Shown here: piece after piece, positions 18,633-28,089 of the stretch
Layout of the letters: each line of letters opens with the position of its first letter
Numbering within the stretch: the first letter of the stretch is position 1
Assembly (NCBI RefSeq): GCF_016616235.1
Contig: NZ_CP067100.1
Span: 7,499,001 to 7,563,000 of the forward strand
From: Bradyrhizobium diazoefficiens
GTDB taxonomy: Bacteria > Pseudomonadota > Alphaproteobacteria > Rhizobiales > Xanthobacteraceae
Reading direction: 5' to 3'
Length of the DNA: 64,000 nt
The notes under the pieces: model-generated
Told to the model about the DNA's origin: nothing
Database searches by the model: none
What the model saw: the letters and a program-made list of their open reading frames with translations, nothing else
Translations under genes and position numbers: made by a program

Positions 18633-19846
18633 GACTTGTCACCGGGCTTGCCACCGGCTGGCGCTTGAGCCGTCTGCGGGGCAACCTTGGCGCCGACGCG
18701 GGCACGCTGGATGCCGTTGACGATGACGCGATCATCGGCCTTCAGGCCCTCGCGGATCACGCGCAGGCCTTCGTCGAGCGGCCCGAGCACCACGGGACGC
18801 GCCTCGACGGTGTCGTCGGGCTTGACCACGAACACGATCTTGCGGGACTGGTCGGTGGCGACAGCGGCGTCCGGAATCAGCAGCGCCTCATAGGGCGCGC
18901 TGCCGATCAGCCGGACGCGGCCGAACTGGCCGGGCAGGATCGATAGGTCGGTGTTCTTGACCACGGCGCGGCTGCGCAGCGTGCCGGTCGAGACGTCGAG
19001 GCGGTTGTCGAGGAAGTTGATGGAGCCCTCATGCGACGGCTTGGTCTCGCCGGCGAGGGTCACCTGCACCGGGTTCGCGGTATCGCGCGAGCTCGGGCGG
19101 CGGCCTTCGAACCAGAGCTTGCTGTATTTGATGAAGGTTGCCTCATCCATGTCGAAATAGATGTAGATCGGGTCGAGCGTCACGATCGAGGTCAGCAGCG
19201 TCGAAGCGCCGTTATCGCTGCCCTGCACGAGATTGCCGGGGCTGACGAGATGGCGGCTGACGCGGCCGGTGATCGGCGCGGTGACATGGGTGAACTCGAT
19301 GTTGAGCCGGGCGGCCTTCAATGCGCCGGAAGCCTGCGTCTCCGCGGCGTGCGCGGCCTGCAAGGCCTGGCGGCGCTGGTCGACGACCTGCTCGGAGACC
19401 GCGCTGGTCTGCACCAGGTTCAACCCGCGGTCGAGCTCCCGCTTGGCCAGCTCCACCTTGGCGCGCGCATCGGAGAGCTGGCCGTCGGCCTGCTCGGCCA
19501 ATGCCTCGAATGGACGGGGGTCGATGACGTAGAGCAGGTCGCCCTGATGCACGATGGCGCCGTCCTGGAATTCGACCGAGTTGACGAAGCCGCCGACGCG
19601 GGGACGCACCTGCACCTCCTCGACCGCCTCGAAGCGGCCGGTGAACTCGTCCCAATCGGTGACGGTGCGCTTGACCGGCTGGGCGACAGTCACCGGCGCG
19701 GGCGGCGGAGCGGCCGCCTGTGAGGCGGGCTGCCCGCAACTGGCGAGCGCGAATGAAGCGGCGAGAAGGCCGGCGATGGCGTACGGCCGGCGCTGAACGA
19801 AATCGTGCGTTTTGACAAATGGCTCGCTTCCGTCCGGTCCAGTCAT
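18629..19846 (-). CDS. RND efflux membrane-fusion (adaptor) lipoprotein
   Basis: A 405-residue periplasmic adaptor. The lipobox LASC places a lipidated Cys about 40 residues in. Hairpin and barrel motifs follow: FTGRFEAVEEVQVRPRVGGFVNSVEF (lipoyl part), a coiled coil with QLSDARAKVELAKREL, and APITGRVSRHLVSPGNLV. The ATG at 19846 is chosen because GAGG lies seven bases upstream; an ATG at 19864 in the same frame is possible. The gene is the first of a two-gene efflux operon with the HAE1 pump. Confidence 0.93.
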   Translation of the reverse strand: MTGPDGSEPFVKTHDFVQRRPYAIAGLLAASFALASCGQPASQAAAPPPAPVTVAQPVKRTVTDWDEFTGRFEAVEEVQVRPRVGGFVNSVEFQDGAIVHQGDLLYVIDPRPFEALAEQADGQLSDARAKVELAKRELDRGLNLVQTSAVSEQVVDQRRQALQAAHAAETQASGALKAARLNIEFTHVTAPITGRVSRHLVSPGNLVQGSDNGASTLLTSIVTLDPIYIYFDMDEATFIKYSKLWFEGRRPSSRDTANPVQVTLAGETKPSHEGSINFLDNRLDVSTGTLRSRAVVKNTDLSILPGQFGRVRLIGSAPYEALLIPDAAVATDQSRKIVFVVKPDDTVEARPVVLGPLDEGLRVIREGLKADDRVIVNGIQRARVGAKVAPQTAQAPAGGKPGDKS

Positions 19847-20054
19847 CCCAGGTCCTCGCATCAAAGCCGCAGAAAATAGAGGCTACCCGCCTACCGGCCG
19901 GCGCCACAAGATGGGCGGCAATAATGAACTCTTCAAGACCAATGCGCGCGCAATGCTACGGAGGGGGCCCTGGCCGCATGGTGGGTTGACAGGGAGGGGT
20001 GGGCACCCAGGCAGCGATGGTGCATGTGGGTGGGCGATGACAGCACCGCGTTCT

Positions 20055-20212
20055 CCACCCTCCCCGGAGGGGGAGGCTCGGCCCATGTTGAGCGAAGCGA
20101 GACATGAGACGGGGTGGGGTGATCTCTCCACTCGAACAGTGCCCGTGTGGAGAGATCACCCCACCCCGCTCGCGCTGCGCGCGATCGACCCTCCCCCTCC
20201 AGGGAGGGTAAG
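20055..20212. repeat. long-hairpin intergenic repeat, family A copy 3
   Basis: A 158-bp element nearly the same as 7721-7885: it shares the AGCGAAGCGAxA(C/T)ATGAGACGGGG segment, the GTGCCCGTGTGGAGAGATCA segment and the CGATCGACCCTCCCCCTCCA end. It lies in the 453-bp gap between the divergent efflux and dehydrogenase genes. The rest of the gap (19847-20054) shows no gene; 20213-20299 must hold the promoter of the dehydrogenase gene, which I cannot point to exactly. Confidence 0.8.
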
Positions 20213-20299
20213 CGGCCAGCGTCTTCGCACATGACGGACGTGGCTTGCTCGGTTAGACTTTCCCCACAAAACAAGACAAATTGTCCGGGGAGGACAGGC

Positions 20300-21454
20300 G
20301 TGCACAAGGGACGTGTCGTTTACGGCGCGATCGAGGAGGTCGTGTTCGGTCATCCTGCGGCTGAAGCTGTCGTCGCGCAGATGGAGCGGCTGGGAACGCG
20401 CCGTGCCTTCCTCATGGTATCAGGCACGCTGAACCGGCAGACCGATGAAATCGAGAAGATCAAGCAGGCGCTGGGCGCGCGCTGCGCCGGTCTGTTCGAC
20501 GCCATGCCGGCGCACACGCCGCGCGAGGCGGTGATCGCGGCCGCCAACGCGGCGCGCGAAGTGGGCGCCGACTTGATCGTCACAGTCGGCGGCGGCTCGA
20601 TCACCGACGGCGCCAAGGCGGTGCAGCTCTGCCTTGCCAACGGCATCGACGATATCGGCGGCATCGAGCGCATCCGCGTGCACAAGGGCGTCGCGCCCGA
20701 GATGACGGCACCAACCGTGCGGCAGGTCAGCGTGCCGACGACCATAGCCGGCGGCGAGTTCAGCTCCATTGCCGGCGTCACCGACCGCGCCACGCATGTG
20801 AAGCAGATGCTGCGGCATCCGCTGGCCGTGCCGCGCGCGACCATCCTCGACCCCGCCATCACCGTGCACACGCCGGAATGGCTATTCCTGTCCACCGGCA
20901 TCCGCGCCGTCGACCATTGCGTCGAGGCGATCTGCTCGCGCGAGACGCATCCTTATGCCGATGCGCAATCGGTGAAGGGCCTTGCCATGCTCGCCGACGC
21001 GCTGCCGCGGGTGAAAGCGGACCCGGCTGATCTCGACGCGCGGATGGATGCGCAGATCGGCACCTGGCTGTCGATGGGCGCGCTCGCGGCCGGCGTGCCG
21101 ATGGGCGCCAGTCATGGCATCGGCTATGTGCTCGGCGCGGCCTTCGACGTGCCGCACGGCTACACCTCCTGCGTCATGCTGCCGGCGGTGATGCGCTGGA
21201 ACGCGCGCGACAATGCCGAGCGCCAGATGATCGTCGCCGCCGCCATGGGCTTTCCCGGCCACAACGCCGCCGACGTGCTCGATGCCTTCATCCGATCGCT
21301 CGGCATGCCGCGGAGGCTGTCTGACGTGCGCGTTTCGCCGGAGAATTTTGATGCGATCGCCGAGCAGGCGATGCGCACCAACTGGATTCCGCGCAACCCG
21401 CGCCGGATCGACGGCCCCGCCGACGTCAGGGAAATCCTGCTTCTCGCCGCATGA
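20300..21454 (+). CDS. iron-containing alcohol dehydrogenase, maleylacetate reductase-like
   Basis: A 384-residue NAD(P)-dependent group III dehydrogenase. The nucleotide loop TVGGGSITDGAK (about residue 95) and metal-site segments DHCVEAICSRETHPYADA and SHGIGYVLGAAFDVPHGYTSC are present, with His residues spaced as in Fe-ADH and maleylacetate reductases. The GTG start at 20300 is set by a GGGGAGGA ribosome-binding site just upstream. It lies 18 bp before a CoA ligase gene, so the two probably act on one pathway. The substrate is not certain: both maleylacetate and an alcohol are possible. Confidence 0.85.
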   Translation: MHKGRVVYGAIEEVVFGHPAAEAVVAQMERLGTRRAFLMVSGTLNRQTDEIEKIKQALGARCAGLFDAMPAHTPREAVIAAANAAREVGADLIVTVGGGSITDGAKAVQLCLANGIDDIGGIERIRVHKGVAPEMTAPTVRQVSVPTTIAGGEFSSIAGVTDRATHVKQMLRHPLAVPRATILDPAITVHTPEWLFLSTGIRAVDHCVEAICSRETHPYADAQSVKGLAMLADALPRVKADPADLDARMDAQIGTWLSMGALAAGVPMGASHGIGYVLGAAFDVPHGYTSCVMLPAVMRWNARDNAERQMIVAAAMGFPGHNAADVLDAFIRSLGMPRRLSDVRVSPENFDAIAEQAMRTNWIPRNPRRIDGPADVREILLLAA

Positions 21455-21472
21455 TCGACAGCCGGAGGATCG

Positions 21473-23023
21473 ATGTACACAGGTCACCACGCCCGCCTGC
21501 GCCCGCTCCAGCCCGCCTTCATCATGGCCGCGACCGGCGAGGCCGTCACCTATCGCGAGCTCGAGGCGCGCAGCAATCGCCTGGCGCATCTGTTCCGCAA
21601 ACACGGCTTGAGGCGGCTCGATCACTATTCGATCTTCATGGAGAACAATGCGCGCTATCTCGAAGCCTGCGGCGCGGGCGAGCGCTCCGGTCTCTACTAT
21701 ACCTGCATCAACTCTTTCCTGACGCCGGGCGAGCTCGCCTATCTCCTCGTCAACAGCCAGTCGAAAATCCTGATCACGTCCAGGGCGAAGCTCGACATCG
21801 CGCGTGAGGCCATCAATGCCTGCCCTGACGTCAAGCTCTGCATCGTCGCCGATGGTCCCGGCGAGAGCGAGCGCATCGTCGGGCTTGCCGACGTCACCGC
21901 CGGTCTGCCCGCGACCCCGATCCCCGACGAATGGCTCGGCACCGCGATGCTCTATTCGTCCGGCACGACGGGACGGCCGAAAGGCATCCTGCGGCCGCTG
22001 CCGGAGGAGCCACCGAAGCACAATCTGCCGCTGTTCGATTTCCTGACGAAACTCTGGCACTACCGCGAGGGCATGGTCTATCTGTCGCCGGCCCCGCTCT
22101 ATCACTCCGCGCCGCAAGCGGCCGTGAACCTCACGATCCGCATGGGCGGCACCGTCGTCATCATGGAGACGTTCGACCCCGAGCGCTATCTCCAGCTCGT
22201 GCAACAATGGGGCATCACCCACACCCAGCTGGTGCCGACGATGTTCTCGCGCATGCTGAAGCTGCCGGAAGAGGTGCGAAGGCGCTACGACCTGTCCTCG
22301 CTGGAGATCGCGATCCATGCCGCCGCGCCCTGCCCGGCGCTGGTCAAGGACGACATGATCAAATGGTGGGGACCGATCATCCACGAATATTACGGCGCCA
22401 CCGAAGGCCTCGGCTTCACCGCCTGCAACAGCGAGGAGTGGTTGGCCCATCGCGGCACGGTCGGCAAGGTGCTGCTCGGTGACCTCCACATTCTCGACGA
22501 GAACATGCAGCCGTGCCCGACCGGCACGCCCGGCCAGGTCTGGTTCAAGACGGCCTCGCCGTTCGAATATTTCAACGATCCTGAGAAGACCAGGGAGGCG
22601 CGCTCGCCCGACGGCAGCATGAGCACGGTCGGCGACGTCGGCTATGTCGACGAGGATCGCTTTCTCTACCTGACCGATCGCGCGACCTTCATGATCATCT
22701 CCGGTGGCGTGAACATCTATCCGCAAGAATGCGAGAATCTGCTGATCACCCATCCGAAGGTCGCCGACGCCGCCGTGTTCGGCGTGCCCAATCCCGATCT
22801 CGGCGAAGAGGTGAAGGCCGTGGTGCAGCCGATGCCCGGCGTGGTACCGGGCCCGGCGCTTGCCGAGGAACTGATCGCGTTCTGCGGCCAGTCGCTCTCG
22901 CGGCAGAAGGTGCCGCGCTCGGTCGATTTCGAGAAGGAATTGCCGCGCCTGCCGACCGGCAAGCTGTACAAGCGGCTGCTGCGGGACCGGTATTGGGGGA
23001 ACAAGACGTCAAGGATCGTGTGA
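21473..23023 (+). CDS. AMP-dependent acyl-CoA synthetase/ligase
   Basis: A 516-residue ANL-superfamily enzyme that activates a carboxylic acid with ATP and CoA. The ATP loop YSSGTTGRPKG (about residue 162), YYGATEGLG, GDVGYVDEDRFLYLTDR and the C-terminal LPRLPTGKLYKR with the catalytic Lys are all present. It has a ribosome-binding site GGAGG at about 21464. It follows the Fe-dehydrogenase gene with an 18-bp gap. The substrate is unknown; linkage with uptake and carboxylase genes downstream suggests a catabolic role. Confidence 0.9.
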   Translation: MYTGHHARLRPLQPAFIMAATGEAVTYRELEARSNRLAHLFRKHGLRRLDHYSIFMENNARYLEACGAGERSGLYYTCINSFLTPGELAYLLVNSQSKILITSRAKLDIAREAINACPDVKLCIVADGPGESERIVGLADVTAGLPATPIPDEWLGTAMLYSSGTTGRPKGILRPLPEEPPKHNLPLFDFLTKLWHYREGMVYLSPAPLYHSAPQAAVNLTIRMGGTVVIMETFDPERYLQLVQQWGITHTQLVPTMFSRMLKLPEEVRRRYDLSSLEIAIHAAAPCPALVKDDMIKWWGPIIHEYYGATEGLGFTACNSEEWLAHRGTVGKVLLGDLHILDENMQPCPTGTPGQVWFKTASPFEYFNDPEKTREARSPDGSMSTVGDVGYVDEDRFLYLTDRATFMIISGGVNIYPQECENLLITHPKVADAAVFGVPNPDLGEEVKAVVQPMPGVVPGPALAEELIAFCGQSLSRQKVPRSVDFEKELPRLPTGKLYKRLLRDRYWGNKTSRIV

Positions 23024-23044
23024 GGGCGTAGTCAACAAACTCGG

Positions 23045-23193
23045 CTGTCGTCCCGGACACGCGAAGCGCAGATTCGGGAGCCATAGCCACAGGGAGGAGT
23101 TTGGCAGAGACTCGGAGTTTGCAGCTCGCGCGGCGACTTCTCCCCGGGGTTATGGGTCCCGGGTTCGCGACTTCGTCGCGCCCCGGGATGACG
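23045..23193. repeat. palindromic intergenic repeat, family B copy 2
   Basis: Starts TGTCGTCCCGGACACGCGAAG and ends GTCGCGCCCCGGGATGACGG, with GGGTTATGGGTCCCGGG near the right end. It fills the first part of the 369-bp gap between the CoA ligase and the peptide-binding protein gene. From 23194 to 23392 I see no gene; this must hold the transporter operon promoter. Confidence 0.7.
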
Positions 23194-23392
23194 GATTGAG
23201 TTTGTCGATGCGGCTGCCCGCAACATCCACACAGGAACCGCCCCTTCGCACCTGCACTCTCACAAACCCTGCGGCCTTCCGTCATCCGAATTGTCGAGGC
23301 CGCGTGCGGCCTTACTGGTTGCCTCTCTCGACTCGCGTCGCTATCGTCCGACCAAACAGGCCACAAAAGGCCGATGTCCAGGGAGGATGAGC

Positions 23393-24991
23393 ATGCGGAG
23401 CGTGTGGGCGCTCGCCGCAATGGCGGCGCTATCTGTGCTGACGGCCTCAACCGCCACGCTCGCCGGCGAGCCCAAACAGGGCGGAATCCTGCGGATGTAT
23501 CACCGCGACAGCCCGGCGAACGCATCCATCCTCGAAGGCGCGACCTATTCGATCAACGTGCCGTTCATGGGGGTGTTCAACAACCTCGTCATCTACGACC
23601 AGCATATCGCGCAGAACAGTCCCGATACGCTGAGGCCCGAACTGGCCGAGAGCTGGACCTGGAGCAGCGACAACAAGAAGCTGACGTTCAAGCTGCGCCA
23701 GGGCGTGAAATGGCACGACGGCAAGCCGTTCACATCGGCCGACGTCAAGTGCACCTTCGATCTTCTGATGGGCAAGTCGCAGCAGAAGCTGCGGCAGAAT
23801 CCGCGCAAGTCCTGGTACAGCGAAGTCAACGACGTCACGCCCAATGGCGAATTCGAGGTCTCCTTCGATCTGAAGCGGCCGCAGCCCTCGCTGCTGGCGA
23901 TGCTCGCGTCCGGTTACACGCCGATCTATCCGTGTCACGTCTCGCCGGCGGACATGCGCACGCGCCCGATCGGAACCGGACCGTTCAAGTTCGTCGAGTT
24001 CAAGGCCAATGAATCGATCAAGCTGACCAAAAATCCGGACTATTGGAAGAAGGGTCTGCCCTATCTCGACGGCATCGAGTACACGATCATCACGAACCGC
24101 TCGACCGCGATTCTCGCCTTCGTCGCCGGCAAGTTCGACATGACCTTCCCGACGCACATCACCATCCCGCTTCTCAAGGACATCAAGTCGCAGGCGCCGA
24201 ACGCGATCTGCGTCGTCGAGCCGACCAACGTTTCCACCAACATCATCGTCAATTCGAGCTCGGCGCCGTTCGACAACATCGATATTCGCCGGGCGATGGC
24301 GATGGCACTCGACCGCAAGGCTTTCGTCGATATCCTGTTCGAAGGTCAGGCCGATATCGGCGGCACCATGCTGCCGCCGCCGCAGGGCATCTGGGGCATG
24401 CCCAAGGACAAGCTGGCGACCATTCCCGGCTACGGTCCGGACGTGAACGCGAGCCGGGAGGAGGCCAAGAAGCTGATGCAGAAGGCGGGCTATGGTCCGG
24501 ACAAGCATCTCGCGGTGAAGGTCTCGACGCGCAATCTCGCGGAATATCGCGATCCCGCGGTGATCCTGATCGACCAGCTCAAGAGCATCTATATCGACGG
24601 CGAGCTCGACGTCGTGGAAACCGCCAACTGGTTCCCGAAAGTCGCGCGCAAGGACTACATGCTCGGCCTCAATCTGACCGGCAATTCCGTCGACGATCCC
24701 GACCAGTCTTTTTACGAAAACTATTCCTGCGGCTCGGAGCGGAACTACACCAATTACTGCAACAGGGAGATCGAGAAGCTGTTCGACGTGCAGTCGCAGG
24801 AGACCGACATCAGCAAGCGCAAGCCGCTGGTCTGGGAGATCGACAAGAAGCTGCAGGAGGACGTCGCCCGCCCGATCATCTTCCATGCACGCGCCGGCAC
24901 CTGCTGGCAGCCCTATGTCAAAGGAGTCACGATCATGTCGAACAGCTCCTATAACGGCTTTCGCTACGAGGACGTCTGGCTCGACAAGTAG
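23393..24991 (+). CDS. ABC transporter substrate-binding protein, dipeptide/oligopeptide (SBP family 5)
   Basis: A 532-residue periplasmic binding protein with a signal peptide cut near TLA|GEPKQGG. SBP_bac_5 features include GGILRMYHRDSPANAS, the LRPELAESWTWSSDNKKLTFKL segment and FKLRQGVKWHDGKPFTSADV. I start it at the ATG at 23393, six bases after GGGAGG; an in-frame ATG at 23387 is too close to that site. It heads a five-gene transport operon with two permeases and two ATPases. The ligand may be a peptide or another polar compound. Confidence 0.92.
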   Translation: MRSVWALAAMAALSVLTASTATLAGEPKQGGILRMYHRDSPANASILEGATYSINVPFMGVFNNLVIYDQHIAQNSPDTLRPELAESWTWSSDNKKLTFKLRQGVKWHDGKPFTSADVKCTFDLLMGKSQQKLRQNPRKSWYSEVNDVTPNGEFEVSFDLKRPQPSLLAMLASGYTPIYPCHVSPADMRTRPIGTGPFKFVEFKANESIKLTKNPDYWKKGLPYLDGIEYTIITNRSTAILAFVAGKFDMTFPTHITIPLLKDIKSQAPNAICVVEPTNVSTNIIVNSSSAPFDNIDIRRAMAMALDRKAFVDILFEGQADIGGTMLPPPQGIWGMPKDKLATIPGYGPDVNASREEAKKLMQKAGYGPDKHLAVKVSTRNLAEYRDPAVILIDQLKSIYIDGELDVVETANWFPKVARKDYMLGLNLTGNSVDDPDQSFYENYSCGSERNYTNYCNREIEKLFDVQSQETDISKRKPLVWEIDKKLQEDVARPIIFHARAGTCWQPYVKGVTIMSNSSYNGFRYEDVWLDK

Positions 24992-25025
24992 CGCGCCGAG
25001 CTGACGGTTCGACAGGAGGCGATGC

Positions 25026-25973
25026 ATGTTTGCCTATCTGGTGCGGCGCCTGTTCCTGATGCTCGTGACCCTGTTCGGGATCTCGGTCGTCATCTTCTTC
25101 CTGCTGCGCATCGTGCCTGGCAACATCGTCGACATCCTGTTCGCGGCGGCTGGTTACGTCGATCCGGCCGACAAAGTCGATCTCGAGAAGCAGCTCGGCA
25201 TCGATCAGCCGCTGGTGATGCAATATCTGCACTGGATCAGCGGCCTGCTGCACGGCGATCTCGGTTACTCCTATGTGTCGGAGAAGCCCGCACTTCAGGA
25301 GATCCTGCCGCGGATTCCGATCACCGCACGCCTTGCCGGCCTCGCGCTGCTGTTCTCGGCGTCCATCGGCATCCCGCTCGGCGTCATCAGCGCGGTGAAG
25401 CAGGGCACGCGGCTCGACTATGCCTTGCGCGTCATCAGCCTCAGCGGCCTGTCGCTGCCCTCGTTCTGGCTCGGCCTGCTCATCCTCACCGCATCGGTGG
25501 CAATGTTCGGCCAGATGCCGATCTTCAATCCCAATCCGCAAACCTGGCTCGAGGCCTTCGCGACCTACGCCGTGCCGGCCGCCGCAGTCGGCTTCCGCAG
25601 CGCGGCGCTGACCATGCGCATCACGCGCTCCTCGATGCTGGAGGTGCTGCGGCAGGACTATATCCGCACCGCGCGCGCCAAGGGCGCGTCCGATGCTGCC
25701 GTGAACTACCATCACGCGTTGAAGAACGCGATCCTGCCCGTCATCACCGTGATCGGCATCGAGGCCGCGTTTCTGATCGGCGGACTCATCGTAACGGAAA
25801 CGGTGTTCAACATCCCCGGCGTCGCGCGCTTCCTGGTCGAGGCGATCCGCTGGCGCGACTATCCGATCGTGCAGAATCTCGTGATGCTGATTGCGGTGGT
25901 GGTGGTCAGCGCGAATTTCATCGTTGACATGCTGTATGCGGTGTTCGATCCGCGGATCAGGTACACGGACTAG
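25026..25973 (+). CDS. ABC transporter permease, DppB type
   Basis: A 315-residue inner-membrane permease with about six helices. It starts FAYLVRRLFLMLVTLFGISVVIFFLLRIVPG and has the ATPase-coupling EAA loop DYIRTARAKGASDAAVNYHHALKNAILP near residue 215. It pairs with the DppC-type permease downstream. An AGGAGG ribosome-binding site lies just upstream. A palindromic repeat separates it from its partner permease, which is unusual for this operon type. Confidence 0.94.
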   Translation: MFAYLVRRLFLMLVTLFGISVVIFFLLRIVPGNIVDILFAAAGYVDPADKVDLEKQLGIDQPLVMQYLHWISGLLHGDLGYSYVSEKPALQEILPRIPITARLAGLALLFSASIGIPLGVISAVKQGTRLDYALRVISLSGLSLPSFWLGLLILTASVAMFGQMPIFNPNPQTWLEAFATYAVPAAAVGFRSAALTMRITRSSMLEVLRQDYIRTARAKGASDAAVNYHHALKNAILPVITVIGIEAAFLIGGLIVTETVFNIPGVARFLVEAIRWRDYPIVQNLVMLIAVVVVSANFIVDMLYAVFDPRIRYTD

Positions 25974-26013
25974 GCGCATGATTTTTGGTCACACTGCGCG
26001 TGCGCTCTCCTAC

Positions 26014-26185
26014 ATCTCTCCCCGCTTGCGGGCAGAGGTCGAATTTGCGCGACGCGCAAATTCGGGTGAGGGGGAGTCTCCGCGAGGCCATCTGCCACCT
26101 CCCTCGCGGAGAGCCCCCCTCACCCCGACCCTCTCAGCGCGAGCGAAGCTCGCCGCGATCCCGCACGCGGGGAGAGGGGGAAGGT
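26014..26185. repeat. long-hairpin intergenic repeat, family A copy 4, inside the transporter operon
   Basis: A 172-bp element from ATCTCTCCCCGCTTGCGGG to CGCACGCGGGGAGAGGGGGA. It has an inner inverted pair around GGGTGAGGGGGAGTCTCCGCGAGG and CCTCGCGGAGAGCCCCCCTCACCC. It sits between the two permease genes, and its right end supplies the purine-rich GGGGAGAGGGGGAAGG before the DppC-type start. In RNA it could fold into a long stem that changes relative expression of the downstream genes. Confidence 0.8.
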
Positions 26186-26191
26186 AGACCT

Positions 26192-27085
26192 ATGGCCGCA
26201 ATCGACTACGACGTTGAACTGAGGCGGGCCGGCGCCTATGCGACCGGCGGCTGGCGGCGCGTGCTGTTCCTGGCGCAGCGGCACGTGCTGGGTGCGGCCG
26301 GGCTTACCATTATCATCGTGTTCGTGCTCACGGCCGTCTTCGCCGATTTTATCGCGCGCTATGACCCGCTGACGGTCGATGCCGCGCGCGCGCTGGCGCG
26401 CCCGAGCTGGGCGCACTGGATGGGTACGGACTCGTTCGGCCGCGACGTGTTCAGCCGCATCATCCACGGCGCGCGGATCTCGCTCGCAGTCGGCATCGGC
26501 TCGACGGCGCTCGGCGGAACCATCGGCGTCATCGTCGGCCTCACCTCCGGCTATCTCTCCGGCTGGGTCGACCTCGTGTTCCAGCGCGTCTCCGACATCC
26601 TCCAGGCGCTGCCGCTGCTGGTGCTCGCCCTGATCATGACGGCGGCGCTCGGTCCATCCTTGCCGAACGTCATCATCGCCATCGCGATTCCGCTGATCCC
26701 GACCGTGTCGCGCGTCACCCGCGCCAACACGCTGGCCCTGCGGGAGCTGCCCTTTATCGAAGCCGCCAAGTCGATCGGCATGAGCGAGGTGCGGATCGCG
26801 CTGCATCACGTGCTGCCCAACACGCTGGCGCCGCTGATCGTGCTCGCCACCGCCCAACTCGGCTCGACCATCCTGACCGAGGCTTCGCTCTCCTTCCTCG
26901 GCCTCGGCATTCCCGAGCCTTATCCGTCATGGGGCCGCATGCTGTCGGAATCCGCCGCCGAATATGTCCGCACCGCGCCATGGCTAGTGATCTTCCCCGG
27001 CGTCGCGATCAGCCTCGCCGTGTTCGGCGCCAATTTGTTCGGTGACGCCTTGCGCGACATCCTCGATCCCCGGCAGCGCGGCTGA
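26192..27085 (+). CDS. ABC transporter permease, DppC type
   Basis: A 297-residue permease with an N-terminal cytoplasmic tail and about six helices. The motif [25 protein letters not shown] is typical of DppC/OppC. The coupling loop [23 protein letters not shown] and the end [16 protein letters not shown] also fit. I choose the ATG at 26192 because earlier frame codons lie inside the palindromic repeat. The stop overlaps the next start (TGATG at 27083-27087). Confidence 0.94.
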   Translation: MAAIDYDVELRRAGAYATGGWRRVLFLAQRHVLGAAGLTIIIVFVLTAVFADFIARYDPLTVDAARALARPSWAHWMGTDSFGRDVFSRIIHGARISLAVGIGSTALGGTIGVIVGLTSGYLSGWVDLVFQRVSDILQALPLLVLALIMTAALGPSLPNVIIAIAIPLIPTVSRVTRANTLALRELPFIEAAKSIGMSEVRIALHHVLPNTLAPLIVLATAQLGSTILTEASLSFLGLGIPEPYPSWGRMLSESAAEYVRTAPWLVIFPGVAISLAVFGANLFGDALRDILDPRQRG

Positions 27086-28089
27086 TGGCTGACACATCCG
27101 ACCTCGTGCTCGAAGTGAAGAACCTGAAGACGGTGTTCTTCACCAATTCCGGCCTCTTCAAGGCCGTGGACGACATCTCCTTCACGGTGAAGCGCGGCGA
27201 AACGCTGGCGATCGTCGGCGAATCCGGCTGCGGCAAGAGCGTCACTGCGCTGTCCTTGATGCGGCTGGTGCCCGATCCGCCCGGTCGTATCGTCGGCGGC
27301 TCGGTCTCGCTCGAAGGCACCGATCTGCTCGCGCTGGACGAAGCGCAGATGCGCAAGATCCGGGGCAACCGCATCTCCATGATCTTCCAGGAGCCGATGA
27401 CCTCGCTCAATCCGGTGATGCGGATCGGCGACCAGATCGTCGAGGCGGTGCGGCTGCACCGGAAGCTGCCGGCCAGGCAGGCGCATGACATCGCCGTCGA
27501 AATGCTGCGGCTGGTGCGCATTCCCGAACCTGCCCGGCGTGCGCGCGAATATCCGCACCAGCTCTCAGGCGGCATGCGCCAACGCGCGATGATCGCGATG
27601 GCGCTGGCGTGCCGGCCGGCGCTGCTGATTGCGGACGAGCCGACCACCGCGCTCGACGTCACCATCCAGGCGCAAATTTTGGCGCTGATCCTCGATCTCC
27701 AGAAGGAGCTCGGCACCGGCCTCGTGCTGATCACGCATGATCTCGGCGTCGTCGCGCAGACCGCGCAGCGCGTGATCGTGATGTATGCGGGGCGGAAGGT
27801 CGAGGAAGCCAGTGTCGAGGCGCTGTTCGCCGCGCCGAAGCATCCCTATACACGCGGGCTGATGGCCTCGATCCCGGCCGTGCCAGCGTCCGGCGTCGCG
27901 GCGCAGGAGCGGCTGAACGAGATCCCTGGCACCGTGCCGTCGCTGGTGCGGCTGCCGAAAGGCTGCGCCTTTGCTCCGCGCTGCAAGCTCGCGGTGAAGC
28001 GCTGCGAGGAATATCCGCCGCTTATCGACTGGGGCGGCGGCCACCTCGCCGCATGCTGGCGCGCGGAAGAAGTTGCGGAGGTGGCATGA
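27085..28089 (+). CDS. ABC transporter ATPase, DppD type
   Basis: A 334-residue ATPase with Walker A GESGCGKS (about residues 44-51), Q-loop [12 protein letters not shown], signature LSGGMRQR, Walker [13 protein letters not shown] and the oligopeptide-transporter C-terminal region, including the cysteine-containing [14 protein letters not shown] segment. It energises uptake through the two permeases together with the following ATPase. Its start and stop both overlap neighbours by one to four bases, so translation is tightly coupled. Confidence 0.95.
   Translation: MADTSDLVLEVKNLKTVFFTNSGLFKAVDDISFTVKRGETLAIVGESGCGKSVTALSLMRLVPDPPGRIVGGSVSLEGTDLLALDEAQMRKIRGNRISMIFQEPMTSLNPVMRIGDQIVEAVRLHRKLPARQAHDIAVEMLRLVRIPEPARRAREYPHQLSGGMRQRAMIAMALACRPALLIADEPTTALDVTIQAQILALILDLQKELGTGLVLITHDLGVVAQTAQRVIVMYAGRKVEEASVEALFAAPKHPYTRGLMASIPAVPASGVAAQERLNEIPGTVPSLVRLPKGCAFAPRCKLAVKRCEEYPPLIDWGGGHLAACWRAEEVAEVA

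Noticed and set aside
15432..18668. A 1078-codon open frame on the plus strand
   Set aside because: It is the antisense of the RND pump gene. It has a His/Asp/Arg-rich composition typical of reverse frames in GC-rich genes, and no domain.
20147..20299. Extended N-terminus of the Fe-dehydrogenase starting at 20147
   Set aside because: It would translate the end of a palindromic repeat; the GTG at 20300 with a strong ribosome-binding site fits the family start.
23447..25027. A 526-codon minus-strand frame over the peptide-binding protein gene
   Set aside because: Shadow frame; composition is rich in Arg, Asp and Val with no domain.
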